NCBI RefSeq assembly: GCF_007859815.1
Contig: NZ_SJPH01000001.1
Coordinates: forward strand, 489,987 to 553,986
DNA from: Botrimarina hoheduenensis
GTDB taxonomy: Bacteria > Planctomycetota > Planctomycetia > Pirellulales > Lacipirellulaceae
Direction: 5' to 3'
Length of the DNA stretch: 64,000 bases
Within the stretch, counting starts at the first letter, position 1. Each line of letters opens with the position of its first letter. Position numbers and translations under genes: made by a program. The notes under the pieces were generated by a model that was given only the letters and a program-made list of their open reading frames with translations, did not search any database and was not told the origin of the DNA. Shown in pieces: positions 43,018 through 51,515 of this stretch.

Positions 43018-44316
43018 TTGCTGGTGGTACTTCGAAGTAAAAATCACGTCACCCTGCTGACGCTAGCCGTTTGCCTGTGGTCCACGGCAGGGGGGCTTGG
43101 CTGTCGGCAAGCCGCCACTTCTCCGGCTAAACCGAAACCGGCCGCGGCGAGTGTAACGTTACGGATAGCGGTCGTGAACGATCGGCCCCTCGCCGGTGCC
43201 CTGGATCGCTTGCGGGGCGAGTGGCGGCAACGCTCGGCGGGAGCTTTCAGCACCACGCTTTGCGAAACGTGTGACGAGGCCTCGATCGCCGCGTCAGACC
43301 TGATCGTATTTCCGTCAGCGCAGCTCGGAAAGCTTTGCGAAAACAATCAGTTGCGGGCAGTGCGACGCTCGGTGCTGGCCAGCGAAGAGCTCAATTTCAA
43401 CGATCTGTTTTCGCTGGTTCGCGACGTCGAGATCGTCTACGGCGGCTGCGTTATGGCGCTGCCGCTGGGGTGCCCCTGTCCGCTGCTGATTGCCGAAGAT
43501 TCCTCCGTGTCCGCTGCAGGGGTGAGCCTGATTGACCAACCCGACAACCGCTCGATCGCGCTGGCATTTTTGGCTTGTGTGGCTCCGCAAGCGGTGCATC
43601 GCAGCGAGGCGACGACATTGTGGGATGCCGAAAGCCTCCGGCCGCGGCTGACTTCGCCCCCCTTTGTTCGCGTCTTACGGAAGCTGACGGCTGGCTCCGA
43701 TCGACAACCTGTCGCGCGGCTGGTCTGGCCCCAACGTGCCGGTGCGGTGGCTCCCCCAAGCCAATTTGTGGCGACAGCGCCCGGATCGGACGAGGTCTTC
43801 AACCCGCTGGCCGAGGCTTGGGAACCAACGAACGACCGCAAGGCGACGCTGCTCGCGAGCAGCGGGCGTTTGGTGGCGGTCACCACCAGCAGCCGCAACG
43901 CGGCTTCAGCCTTTCGGTTGGCGGCGTGGTTAGCGAGCAGCGACGTGACAGGCCAACTCGCGCGATCGACCGACGGGATCGCGAATTGCCGCGTTTCGCG
44001 TTCTGGCGTTGCCGATCACTGGCTCGCGTCGGACCCCGCTGTGCGAGGGGGCGAAGCCTTTTCGGCGGCCCTCGCCGAGTCCTTAACGGCTCGTCGGGCG
44101 TTGCTCACCCCCCGTTTGCCGGGAGCGGAACGCTATCTGGACGAACTCGGGTCGGCGATTCGCTTGGCGGTTGAGGGGCAGGCAAGTCCCGAATTGGCTC
44201 TCGCGGGTGCCTCGGCGGCCTGGGAAGACCTTTCTGATGAAATCGGCCGCGAGGCGCAGCTCGCTGCCTATTTACGGAGCGTCAACGCCCGCGACTATTC
44301 GCCGCCTACCAAGTAG
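43018..44316 (+). CDS. Solute-binding-like lipoprotein
   Basis: A 432-residue predicted lipoprotein. A signal (LLTLAVCLWSTAGGLGC) ends in a lipobox Cys at about 29. The body begins with VTLRIAVVNDRPLAGALDRLRGEW, the typical first strand and helix of ABC-transporter extracellular binding proteins, and later segments (VVFPSAQLG-like, AASAFRLAAWLASSD) fit a type 1 sugar-binding fold. Partner permeases are not adjacent. The start may be TTG 43018 or GTG 43024. Its terminal codons are copied in a 21-bp tandem array. Divergence from xylB suggests a sugar role, but this is unproven. Confidence 0.75.
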   Translation: MLVVLRSKNHVTLLTLAVCLWSTAGGLGCRQAATSPAKPKPAAASVTLRIAVVNDRPLAGALDRLRGEWRQRSAGAFSTTLCETCDEASIAASDLIVFPSAQLGKLCENNQLRAVRRSVLASEELNFNDLFSLVRDVEIVYGGCVMALPLGCPCPLLIAEDSSVSAAGVSLIDQPDNRSIALAFLACVAPQAVHRSEATTLWDAESLRPRLTSPPFVRVLRKLTAGSDRQPVARLVWPQRAGAVAPPSQFVATAPGSDEVFNPLAEAWEPTNDRKATLLASSGRLVAVTTSSRNAASAFRLAAWLASSDVTGQLARSTDGIANCRVSRSGVADHWLASDPAVRGGEAFSAALAESLTARRALLTPRLPGAERYLDELGSAIRLAVEGQASPELALAGASAAWEDLSDEIGREAQLAAYLRSVNARDYSPPTK

Positions 44317-44388
44317 GACTCGCCGCCTACCAAGTAGGACTCGCCGCCTACCAAGTAGAACTCGCCGCCTACCAAGTAGAACTCGCCG
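44299..44388 (+). repeat. 21-bp tandem repeat duplicating the gene end, including the stop
   Basis: Unit TCGCCGCCTACCAAGTAGGAC occurs at 44299-44319, 44320-44340, 44341-44361 and 44362-44382, plus a 6-base partial copy to 44388. The last two full copies share a G-to-A change. Each unit reads SPPTK-stop in the lipoprotein frame, so translation ends in the first copy and the rest is untranslated. Confidence 0.95.
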
Positions 44389-44566
44389 GCCGCGGGTTTC
44401 CGGCACGAGGGGCCTGGGTTAGCCCGATCGTGGCCGAGAATCGCCCGCACCGCTTGCTAAACCGAGGCCTCAGCGGTAGTTTCGGATGGTTCGGCACCCA
44501 GCGTCGACCGCCGCCCAGGGGGTGGGCTGGTTGGCTCGCACATGACGGATCGGCCAACCCTAACCG

Positions 44567-45811
44567 ATGATCAGCTCTGGCAGCCCCACCGATCGCATTG
44601 TCATCACTGGCGTAGGCTTGACCTCGCCCAATGGCGATACGCTCGTGGACTTTCGCGAGGCCCTCTTAAATGGCCGCAGCGGCGTCTCGGATTACGAGAT
44701 CCGGTACGTGGGCAAAACGTTCGCCGGGGTCTGCCGCTTCGATGAGCTAAAGTACCAAAAGCGGCGTGACGTGCGCCGGGGCACGCGGGCTGGCAGCATC
44801 GCCATTTACTGTGCCAATGAAGCGCTCGCCGACTCGGGGCTCGACTGGCCGAATATCGATCGCCAACGGGTTGGCGTCTATATCGGCGTGACCGAGCACG
44901 GCAACGTCGAGACCGAGAACGAGATCCACGAGATCAAGGGTTACGACTACGACACGTCGGTTTGGTCGCACCATCACAACCCGCGCACCGTGGCGAACAA
45001 CCCGGCCGGTGAGATCACGCTCAACCTGGGGATTACGGGCCCGCATTACACGATCGGGGCGGCCTGTGCGGCGGGCAACGCCGGCATGATCCAGGGGGCC
45101 CAGATGCTGCGCCTCGGCGAGTGCGACCTCGCGCTGTGCGGCGGTGTTTCCGAGAGCATCCACACGTTTGGCATCTTCGCCGGTTTTGCCAGCCAGGGCG
45201 CGCTGGCGGCGCATACCAACGCTGCCTTGGCCTCGCGTCCGTTTGACAAAGCACGCAACGGGATTGTCGTTTCTGAAGGGGGCTGCCTCTACACCCTTGA
45301 GCGTTACGAAGACGCCCGCCGTCGCGGTGCGAAAATCTACGGCGAGATCGCGGGCTACGCGATGAACTCGGACGCCAGCGACTTTGTCCTGCCCAATCCC
45401 GATGAGCAGTCACGCTGCATGCGCATGGCGCTGGACCGCGCGGGTCTGGCGGCGGACAACATCGGCATCGTCAGCACCCATGCCACCGCCACCGCCAGCG
45501 GTGATGTGCAAGAGTGCGAGGCGGTTCGCCGTGTCTTCGGCAAGAGCCGCACCACCTGCATCAACAACACGAAAAGCTTCATCGGCCACGCGATGGGGGC
45601 GGCAGGCTCCTTGGAACTTGCCGGCAACCTCCTATCGTTTGAGGACGGCGTCTGCCACGCAACGATCAACGTGGATGATCTCGACCCCGACTGCGATCTG
45701 CCCGGACTGGTGCTCAACCAACCCCGCGAGGGGCTCCAGATCGATACGATCCTCAACAACTCGTTCGGCATGCTCGGCATTAACAGCGCACTGATCGTTA
45801 AGCGTGTGTGA
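44567..45811 (+). CDS. Beta-ketoacyl-ACP synthase (KAS II-like)
   Basis: A 414-residue thiolase-fold condensing enzyme that extends acyl-ACP with malonyl-ACP. The catalytic triad is visible: Cys167 in IGAACAAGNAGM, His305 in STHATATASGD and His341 in KSFIGHAMGAAG. The usual GTGT after the first His is ATAT and the Cys motif differs from house-keeping FabF, so this is a divergent branch. A large polar insert around 110-145 (HGNVETENEIHEIKGYDYD, then SHHH) lines the substrate region. It is followed by an ACP gene and two FAD oxidoreductases on the same strand, pointing to a specialised acyl pathway. Confidence 0.9.
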   Translation: MISSGSPTDRIVITGVGLTSPNGDTLVDFREALLNGRSGVSDYEIRYVGKTFAGVCRFDELKYQKRRDVRRGTRAGSIAIYCANEALADSGLDWPNIDRQRVGVYIGVTEHGNVETENEIHEIKGYDYDTSVWSHHHNPRTVANNPAGEITLNLGITGPHYTIGAACAAGNAGMIQGAQMLRLGECDLALCGGVSESIHTFGIFAGFASQGALAAHTNAALASRPFDKARNGIVVSEGGCLYTLERYEDARRRGAKIYGEIAGYAMNSDASDFVLPNPDEQSRCMRMALDRAGLAADNIGIVSTHATATASGDVQECEAVRRVFGKSRTTCINNTKSFIGHAMGAAGSLELAGNLLSFEDGVCHATINVDDLDPDCDLPGLVLNQPREGLQIDTILNNSFGMLGINSALIVKRV

Positions 45812-45913
45812 TCCCGATCGGTGTGCCGCGCGCCGGCCTGTCAGGCACCCCCGTCATAAAAAGCAACTTTACAAGACCAACGGAACACAGCCGCCATCGC
45901 CGACGACGAACGT

Positions 45914-45930
45914 ATCGGAACGGTTCCGAT
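45914..45930. promoter_or_regulatory. 17-bp palindrome between the KAS and ACP genes
   Basis: ATCGGAAC-G-GTTCCGAT is a perfect inverted repeat around one base, 45 bases upstream of the ACP start. It could be a dimeric operator or a hairpin in the polycistronic mRNA. No fatty-acid regulator consensus was recognised. Confidence 0.3.
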
Positions 45931-45974
45931 CTTCGCTACGGACTTTGACTGCTGACAGCTGATAGCTATCCTCC

Positions 45975-46235
45975 ATGACCCGCGACGAAATCCGCGATGA
46001 GATCCTCGACATCCTCGGCGATATCGCCCCGGATGAAGACCTGAGCCAACTGGACGACTCGCAGAGTTTTCGCGAGCAGATGGAACTCGACTCGATGGAC
46101 TTTTTGGACATCGTCATGGAGCTGCGCAAACGCCACCGCGTGCAGATCCCCGAGGACGACTACGTGAATCTGGCGAGCATGGACTCGACCTGCACGTACC
46201 TCGAGCCGCTGATGAAAGACACGGCAAAGGCCTAG
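45975..46235 (+). CDS. Acyl carrier protein with DSM motif
   Basis: An 86-residue ACP that carries acyl chains on 4'-phosphopantetheine. The attachment site is Ser40 in MELDSMDFLDIVMEL, i.e. DSM rather than the usual DSL. Helices I-III are clear, while the C-terminus (ASMDSTCTYLEPLMKD) is unlike canonical AcpP. The protein is acidic, as expected. The divergent sequence and its place between a KAS II-like enzyme and FAD oxidoreductases suggest it is dedicated to this cluster and is not the general fatty acid ACP. Confidence 0.9.
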   Translation: MTRDEIRDEILDILGDIAPDEDLSQLDDSQSFREQMELDSMDFLDIVMELRKRHRVQIPEDDYVNLASMDSTCTYLEPLMKDTAKA

Positions 46236-46352
46236 GCCGCTTGCCCGGGGCGGGGCAATTCATAAGTCGGAGGACGCCAGACAGCACGAGCCGCCGCCAC
46301 GGCTTCTGACCCCCTGACGAGATTCGGGATTCTGCCCCTTCGAGTAACGGCC

Positions 46353-47762
46353 TTGGTTTACGACACGATCATCATCGGTGCCGGCATGAGCGGCCTCGCC
46401 GCGGGCATCCGTTTGGCGATGTACGACCAGCGGGTGTGCGTGCTCGAAAAGCACACCACCATTGGCGGCCTGAATTCGTTCTATCGGCTCCGCCGCCGCG
46501 ATTACGACGTCGGGCTGCACGCGCTGACCAATATCACCCCCAAAGGGACCAGGAAGGGCCCGCTGGCGCGGCTGTTGCGGCAGCTCCGCTTCAGTTGGGA
46601 TGACTTCCAGATCTCGCCCCAGATTGGTTCGCAGGTGGTGTTTCCCGGCCGGACGCTGGGCTTTGATAACAACCCCGCGCTGCTCGAAGCAGAAGTTGTG
46701 CGCGAGTTCCCCGCGCAGGCAGACAACTATCGGCGATTTGTTGCGGCGATCGCCGACTACGATGACCTGACCGACGAGCACCAGCAGCTTTCTGCCCGCC
46801 AGGTGGTCAGCAGCTATCTGACCGAGCCGGTGCTGGTCGAGATGCTGTTCTGCCCGCTCATGTTCTACGGCTCGGCCCGCGAGCACGACATGGACTGGGG
46901 CCAGTTCTGCATCATGTTCCGCAGCATCTTCCTGGAGGGTCTCGGCCGCCCGCACGCCGGCGTCCGGCTGATCCTCAAGAACCTCGTGAAGAAGTTCCGC
47001 GGCATGGGGGGCGAGCTGAGGCTCCGCGCCGGCGTCGATCGCCTGCACGTCGAGAACGGCCGCGTCACGGGCGTCGTCCTCGATAGTGGCGACGTGCTCG
47101 AGGCGAAGCGTGTCCTCTCGTCGGCCGGTTGGGTCGAGACCATGCGCCTGTGCGACGACGGCACACCGGTCGAGGTCGCCGGCTCCGCGCAACGCTCGGC
47201 TGGACGGCTTAGTTTCTGCGAAACGATCAGCACGCTGGACGTTGATCCCAAGCAAATGGGCTACGACCGCACGATCACGTTCTTCAACGACCACGAGCGC
47301 TTCGACTGGACCGTACCTGCCGAGCCGTGCGATCTGCGCAGCGGTGTCATCTGCAGCCCGAACAATTTTGATTATGCCACCGCGCTGGACGATGGCCGCG
47401 GCGGGCGGGGCACGATGCGGATCACGGTGCTCGCCAACCACGACTACTGGCACGGATTGGACGAGGCGGCTTACCCGATCGAGAAGCTCCGCTGGTTCGA
47501 TCGCATCAATGCCGCAGGCGTGCGGTTCACGCCGGACTATCGTTCGCGGATTATCGACACCGACATGTTCACGCCCACCACAATCACCCGCTTTACGGGT
47601 CACGATAACGGTGCCGTTTACGGCGCGCCCGAGAAGCAGCTCGACGGCGCCACGCACCTGGAAAACCTGTTCGTGTGCGGCACGGATCAGGGCTTTGTGG
47701 GTATCGTCGGCAGCATCGTGAGCGGCATCGGCATGGCGAACCTGCACTGTCTGAAAGAGTAG
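46353..47762 (+). CDS. FAD-dependent oxidoreductase 1, phytoene desaturase-like
   Basis: A 469-residue flavoprotein of the CrtI/RetSat/amine-oxidase type. The dinucleotide-binding motif YDTIIIGAGMSGLAAGIRLA is followed by VLEKHTTIGGLNSFYRLR. The C-terminal FAD block is LENLFVCGTDQGFVGIVGSI. Relatives desaturate, isomerise or saturate polyenes. The start is a TTG at 46353, directly before the first beta strand. It lies 117 bases after the ACP gene. The substrate is unknown; the context suggests an ACP-bound or derived acyl chain. Confidence 0.88.
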   Translation: MVYDTIIIGAGMSGLAAGIRLAMYDQRVCVLEKHTTIGGLNSFYRLRRRDYDVGLHALTNITPKGTRKGPLARLLRQLRFSWDDFQISPQIGSQVVFPGRTLGFDNNPALLEAEVVREFPAQADNYRRFVAAIADYDDLTDEHQQLSARQVVSSYLTEPVLVEMLFCPLMFYGSAREHDMDWGQFCIMFRSIFLEGLGRPHAGVRLILKNLVKKFRGMGGELRLRAGVDRLHVENGRVTGVVLDSGDVLEAKRVLSSAGWVETMRLCDDGTPVEVAGSAQRSAGRLSFCETISTLDVDPKQMGYDRTITFFNDHERFDWTVPAEPCDLRSGVICSPNNFDYATALDDGRGGRGTMRITVLANHDYWHGLDEAAYPIEKLRWFDRINAAGVRFTPDYRSRIIDTDMFTPTTITRFTGHDNGAVYGAPEKQLDGATHLENLFVCGTDQGFVGIVGSIVSGIGMANLHCLKE

Positions 47763-47817
47763 GCAGGCAGCGATTAGCGTTACGGTTTGATACCGCCTGT
47801 GCTGCAGGGTCTTCACG

Positions 47818-48537
47818 ATGGATTCAGAAGGTCGCCAACCACGCCGCTTCCGCTTCTCGCTATTGAATCTGCTGCTGTTGATCGCGCTCGTGGCATGCGC
47901 TGCGCTGATTTATCGACAGCAGCAGAACGTTGCCGCGATGCATCGTGAGGTTCAGCCGCTCCGTGATGAAGTTGCGAAGTATCGCAACGAATCGGGGGGG
48001 CTCGACATCGCTGACCCCGAGAAGATTTATGCAATCGCCATGCCCGGCAACACAACCGACGAATGGCGCTACCGCGTTTACCTGCCAGAGGGACGCCGCT
48101 ACCTGGTCGCCTACCGAGTTAACGACCTGCCGATCGGCGGTGCTGCGCCGCAGGAGATACCAATGCCTAGCGGTAATACGATCGGATCGACTGAGAATGG
48201 CGGGTACTGCACGATCGAACCGGGCGAGCGCATCGTACGCGTCGCGCTGTTAAAACGAAACGATGGGGAGTGGGCTGTACAATTCACCACCCAGCAGGCA
48301 GGGTCGCCCACCCCCGGATCCTCCACGGGAGGAAACCTGGGGGAAGGCGTTTCTGATCGCTGGCCTGAGGTTCGGAGCAGGGCGCAAGCCACAGGAGGGG
48401 TTTTCGGCCAGCAGGCGTTTGCACCGCAGCTTGGCACGATCGTGCTACTTGATCATCGGTCGTGGGACTCTGCGCCTGGTCAATCCAGCGCGGACGCCCC
48501 CGAAGGGATCATGGTCTGGCTGCAAACGGCACCTTAG
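47818..48537 (+). CDS. Hypothetical single-pass membrane protein
   Basis: A 239-residue protein. A basic N-terminus (RQPRRFRFS) precedes one transmembrane helix (LLNLLLLIALVACAALIY, about 15-32). A short coiled-coil-like stretch (NVAAMHREVQPLRDEVAKYRNE) and a periplasmic beta-rich domain (EWRYRVYLPEGRRYLVAYRVN) follow. The FRFSLLNLLLL start is typical of planctomycete membrane proteins of unknown role. It sits between the two FAD oxidoreductases and 55 bases after the first, so it is probably in the same transcript. No function is assigned. Confidence 0.72.
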   Translation: MDSEGRQPRRFRFSLLNLLLLIALVACAALIYRQQQNVAAMHREVQPLRDEVAKYRNESGGLDIADPEKIYAIAMPGNTTDEWRYRVYLPEGRRYLVAYRVNDLPIGGAAPQEIPMPSGNTIGSTENGGYCTIEPGERIVRVALLKRNDGEWAVQFTTQQAGSPTPGSSTGGNLGEGVSDRWPEVRSRAQATGGVFGQQAFAPQLGTIVLLDHRSWDSAPGQSSADAPEGIMVWLQTAP

Positions 48538-48675
48538 CGCTTCGACGCCCCCTCGCAACTCTGTGGGCATTCTCCCCCGTTGGAACGTTGCGGCTCGCCG
48601 GGAGTCGTCTCTACCGCTAGACTATGTGGCCATTTGCTGCCGTCAGCCTGCTGCCTTCTGCCGCTACTTCCCGCC

Positions 48676-50166
48676 ATGCCCAAAGACTTTCTCGCCGGTG
48701 CCCAGGACCACTATGACGTCGTCGTTATCGGCGCCGGCCTCGCTGGGCTGACTTCGGCCAATATCCTCGCCCGGCAGGGACGCAGCGTTCTGCTGCTCGA
48801 GCAGCACTACAAGCTGGGCGGGCTGGCGACCTGGTTCAAACGGCCCGGCCACCACATCTTCGATATCTCGCTGCACGGGTTTCCGTACGGCATGGTCAAG
48901 AGCTGCCGCCGCTACTGGTCCAAGGAGATCGCCGACTCGATCGTTCAGCTGACGGGTATCCGGTTCGATAACCCGATGTTCTCGATCCAGACCGACTTCA
49001 CGCGCGCCGACTTCACCCGCAAGCTGGTCGAGGATTTCCGCGTGCCGCAGGAGACGGTTGACGCGTTTTTCGATACGGCCCGCGGCATGAACTTTTACGA
49101 CGACCAGCAGACCACGGCACGCGAGCTGTTCGACAAGTTCTTCCCCGGCCGCGAGGACGTGATCCGGCTCTTGATGGAGCCCATCACCTACGCCAACGGC
49201 AGCACGCTCGAAGACCCGGCGATCAGCTACGGCATCGTGTTCAGCAACTTCATGTCGAAAGGCGTGTTCACGTTCGAGGGGGGGACCGACGCGCTCATCA
49301 CCAAGATGGGCGAAGAGCTGGTCAAGTCGGGCGTCGATGTGCGGATCCGATCCGACTGCGAGCGGATCCATGTTGGATCCGATGGCGACGGCGGCAGCAA
49401 GGTGACCGGCGTGACAGTCAACGGTCGGCACATCAAGTGCGACGCCGTCGTGAGCAACTCAAACCTTCGCAGCACGATCTTCAGGCTGTGTGGCGAAGAG
49501 GTCTTCGACAAGGATTTTGTTGAAGAGGCCCGCGCGGTGCGGATCAACAACAGCAGCACCCAGGTCTACATGGCGCTGCGGCCCGACGACCCGCTGGAAG
49601 AATCAACCGGCGACCTGTTGTTTACCAGCACGGCCCCCACGTTTAACACCGAGGCGTTGCTGTCGCGTGACATCACCAGCCGTACCTACTCGATGTACTA
49701 CCCGCGGACGCGCCCCGAGGGCCGGCCGCAGAAGCTGATCGTGAGCAGCACCAACGCTCGCTGGGAGGATTGGGCCCAGATGCCCGAAGAAGAGTACCAG
49801 ACGAGCAAGGCCGATCTGTGCGAGACCACGCTCGACGCGCTCGATCACTATGTGCCCGATATCCGCAACAGGGTGGTGCACGTCGAGGCTTCCACACCGC
49901 GGACCTTCAATCATTACACGCACCACGTGGCGGGAGCGAGCTTCGGCACCAAGTTCGAGGGGCTTGCCGTCAGCCGTGCGTTGCCGCAGCAGGTGCGCGG
50001 CCTGTTCCATGCGGGGAGCGTGGGGATCATCATGTCGGGGTGGTTGGGGGCGATGAACTACGGTGTGATCGTCGCCAACGAAGTGGACAGCACCCTGATG
50101 ACCGGCGGCAGCGAATCGACAAGCGGTTTCGAGCGCGAAGTAGCGGCGGACGTCGCCGCGGGGTGA
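48676..50166 (+). CDS. FAD-dependent oxidoreductase 2, phytoene desaturase-like
   Basis: A 496-residue flavoprotein homologous to oxidoreductase 1. [20 protein letters not shown] begins the Rossmann fold, [19 protein letters not shown] the FAD-binding continuation, and [21 protein letters not shown] the C-terminal FAD block. [20 protein letters not shown] is the CrtI-like substrate-domain entry. The ATG at 48676 is chosen for homology; an in-frame ATG at 48580 gives a Cys-rich extension. Two different paralogues in one cluster suggest sequential redox steps. Confidence 0.88.
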   Translation: MPKDFLAGAQDHYDVVVIGAGLAGLTSANILARQGRSVLLLEQHYKLGGLATWFKRPGHHIFDISLHGFPYGMVKSCRRYWSKEIADSIVQLTGIRFDNPMFSIQTDFTRADFTRKLVEDFRVPQETVDAFFDTARGMNFYDDQQTTARELFDKFFPGREDVIRLLMEPITYANGSTLEDPAISYGIVFSNFMSKGVFTFEGGTDALITKMGEELVKSGVDVRIRSDCERIHVGSDGDGGSKVTGVTVNGRHIKCDAVVSNSNLRSTIFRLCGEEVFDKDFVEEARAVRINNSSTQVYMALRPDDPLEESTGDLLFTSTAPTFNTEALLSRDITSRTYSMYYPRTRPEGRPQKLIVSSTNARWEDWAQMPEEEYQTSKADLCETTLDALDHYVPDIRNRVVHVEASTPRTFNHYTHHVAGASFGTKFEGLAVSRALPQQVRGLFHAGSVGIIMSGWLGAMNYGVIVANEVDSTLMTGGSESTSGFEREVAADVAAG

Positions 50167-50208
50167 GCTGGCCGATGCGCATTGATTGTGGCGGGGAACG
50201 ACGAACCG

Positions 50209-50664
50209 ATGATCAGAACTCTGCGGATCGAAGATCTCCCCGCGGTTAAAGCGGTGATCGATGCGAGCGAATTGTTTCCGTCCGAAATGCTCGATGAGAT
50301 GGTGGCTCCCTTTCTCGGCACCGAGCCCTGCCAAGAGTTTTGGCTTGTTGATGTCGATCCCGAGCCGATCGCCGTCGCCTATTGCGCGCAAGAACGGATG
50401 ACCGAGGGCACATGGAACCAGCTCTTGATTGCCGTGCACCCCGAGCATCGAGGCAGGGGTATCGGCACGCAAATTATGAATCTGACCGAGCAGATTCTCC
50501 GCGAGCAGGGCGAACGGCTCTTGCTCGTTGAGACTTCGGGTACCAATGCATTCGAACGTGCGCGCGGTTTTTATCGAGGCAAAGGTTACGAAGAGGTAGC
50601 TTGCCTGCGTGATTACTATGCTGCCGGAGACGATAAGATCATCTTTCGTAAATCACTGTCTTGA
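50209..50664 (+). CDS. GNAT-family N-acetyltransferase
   Basis: A 151-residue acetyltransferase with the acetyl-CoA motif A LLIAVHPEHRGRGIGTQIM and the C-terminal FYRGKGYEEVACLRDYYAAGDD. The acceptor is unknown; small free-standing GNAT proteins may modify amines, antibiotics or protein N-termini. The start may be the ATG at 50209 or upstream GTG 50188 / TTG 50182. It lies within the acyl cluster but need not belong to it. Confidence 0.82.
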   Translation: MIRTLRIEDLPAVKAVIDASELFPSEMLDEMVAPFLGTEPCQEFWLVDVDPEPIAVAYCAQERMTEGTWNQLLIAVHPEHRGRGIGTQIMNLTEQILREQGERLLLVETSGTNAFERARGFYRGKGYEEVACLRDYYAAGDDKIIFRKSLS

Positions 50665-50741
50665 ACAGGCGACTTGACGATCTGCGGGGGGCAAAGCAAG
50701 AGAGGAAACTCCGCCCGAATCACCGCTTGTCGCCTTGTGAG

Positions 50742-50803
50742 CCCGACATTAGATCGGGCGGACGTCGCCACGTCTGGCGACCGATCGGCTCATGAATGTC
50801 GGG
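50742..50803 (+). ncRNA. Three-tier nested hairpin upstream of fabZ
   Basis: CCCGACATT (50742-50750) pairs with AATGTCGGG (50795-50803). GATCGG (50752-50757) pairs with CCGATC (50781-50786). GACGT (50761-50765) pairs with ACGTC (50770-50774) around loop CGCC. The stem is long and regular and lies in the 279-bp gap before fabZ. It could be a leader RNA, an attenuator or a dispersed palindromic repeat; strand is set only by the genes around it. Confidence 0.4.
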
Positions 50804-50943
50804 GCTACCCGACTCGTATCGGAGCGATCTAGACTGACTGCGATAGCCCTTTGAGCTTCGTTAGCCATTCGAGCGACGCATGCATTATCGACTTAGCCTA
50901 CGCACGCATGGGCGTTGATCCGAATTTATCCCTGGCTCCTTAG

Positions 50944-51396
50944 ATGTCTCGCGAACAGATCCAAGCCGCCATCCCGCACCGTGACCCGTTCTTGCTGATC
51001 GACGAAGTTGTCGAGCAGTCGGACGTGAGGATTGTTTGTGCCAAACAATTCTCGGGTGAAGAATTCTGGTACCGCGGGCATTACCCCGACTATCCGCTGA
51101 CGCCCGGTGTGCTGCTGTGCGAGGCGTGTTTGCAGGCGGGCGCCGTGCTGCTGTCGAAGATCACCGAGACAGCGCAGGGGGGGCAGGGCAATGCCGGTGG
51201 TGTGCCGGTCGCCACGCGGCTCAACAATGTGCAGTTCCGCGAGATGGTCCGCCCCGGCGATGCGATCACGGTCGAAGTCGACCTCGTCGAGCAGGTCTCT
51301 AACGCCTTCTTCATGAAGGGCCGGGTCACCAACCAATCCAGCGGCAAACTCGCCGCGCGGTGCGAGTTCGCCTGTACGGTAGCCACTCCCGCCTGA
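50944..51396 (+). CDS. fabZ: 3-hydroxyacyl-ACP dehydratase, FabZ type
   Basis: A hot-dog-fold dehydratase of 150 residues that converts 3-hydroxyacyl-ACP to trans-2-enoyl-ACP. The signature [13 protein letters not shown] opens the protein. Catalytic His46 ([11 protein letters not shown]) and Glu60 ([10 protein letters not shown]) are conserved. The substitution of Cys around the catalytic Glu (LLCEAC) differs from E. coli FabZ. Its position before an enoyl reductase and after the ACP and ketosynthase completes most of an elongation cycle, except for the ketoreductase. Confidence 0.92.
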   Translation: MSREQIQAAIPHRDPFLLIDEVVEQSDVRIVCAKQFSGEEFWYRGHYPDYPLTPGVLLCEACLQAGAVLLSKITETAQGGQGNAGGVPVATRLNNVQFREMVRPGDAITVEVDLVEQVSNAFFMKGRVTNQSSGKLAARCEFACTVATPA

Positions 51397-51515
51397 TTCC
51401 CTCACCCATTGAGGCAGGGCTAGGGTCGCCGCGATCCAAGCGCTCCGACCACCCTCACCCCGATCACCCTGATCCCGAACCTCTCGCATCGATGGGGGGG
51501 AAACGAGAGACTCCG

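Noticed and set aside
44299-44388. Short regular repeats considered as a CRISPR array
   Set aside because: The units are contiguous with no spacers, and no cas genes are present; it is a simple tandem repeat.
46260-47816. 518-codon open frame on the minus strand
   Set aside because: It lies wholly opposite FAD oxidoreductase 1 and gives a His/Arg/Glu-rich sequence with no family motif. It is a codon-bias shadow of a well-supported gene.
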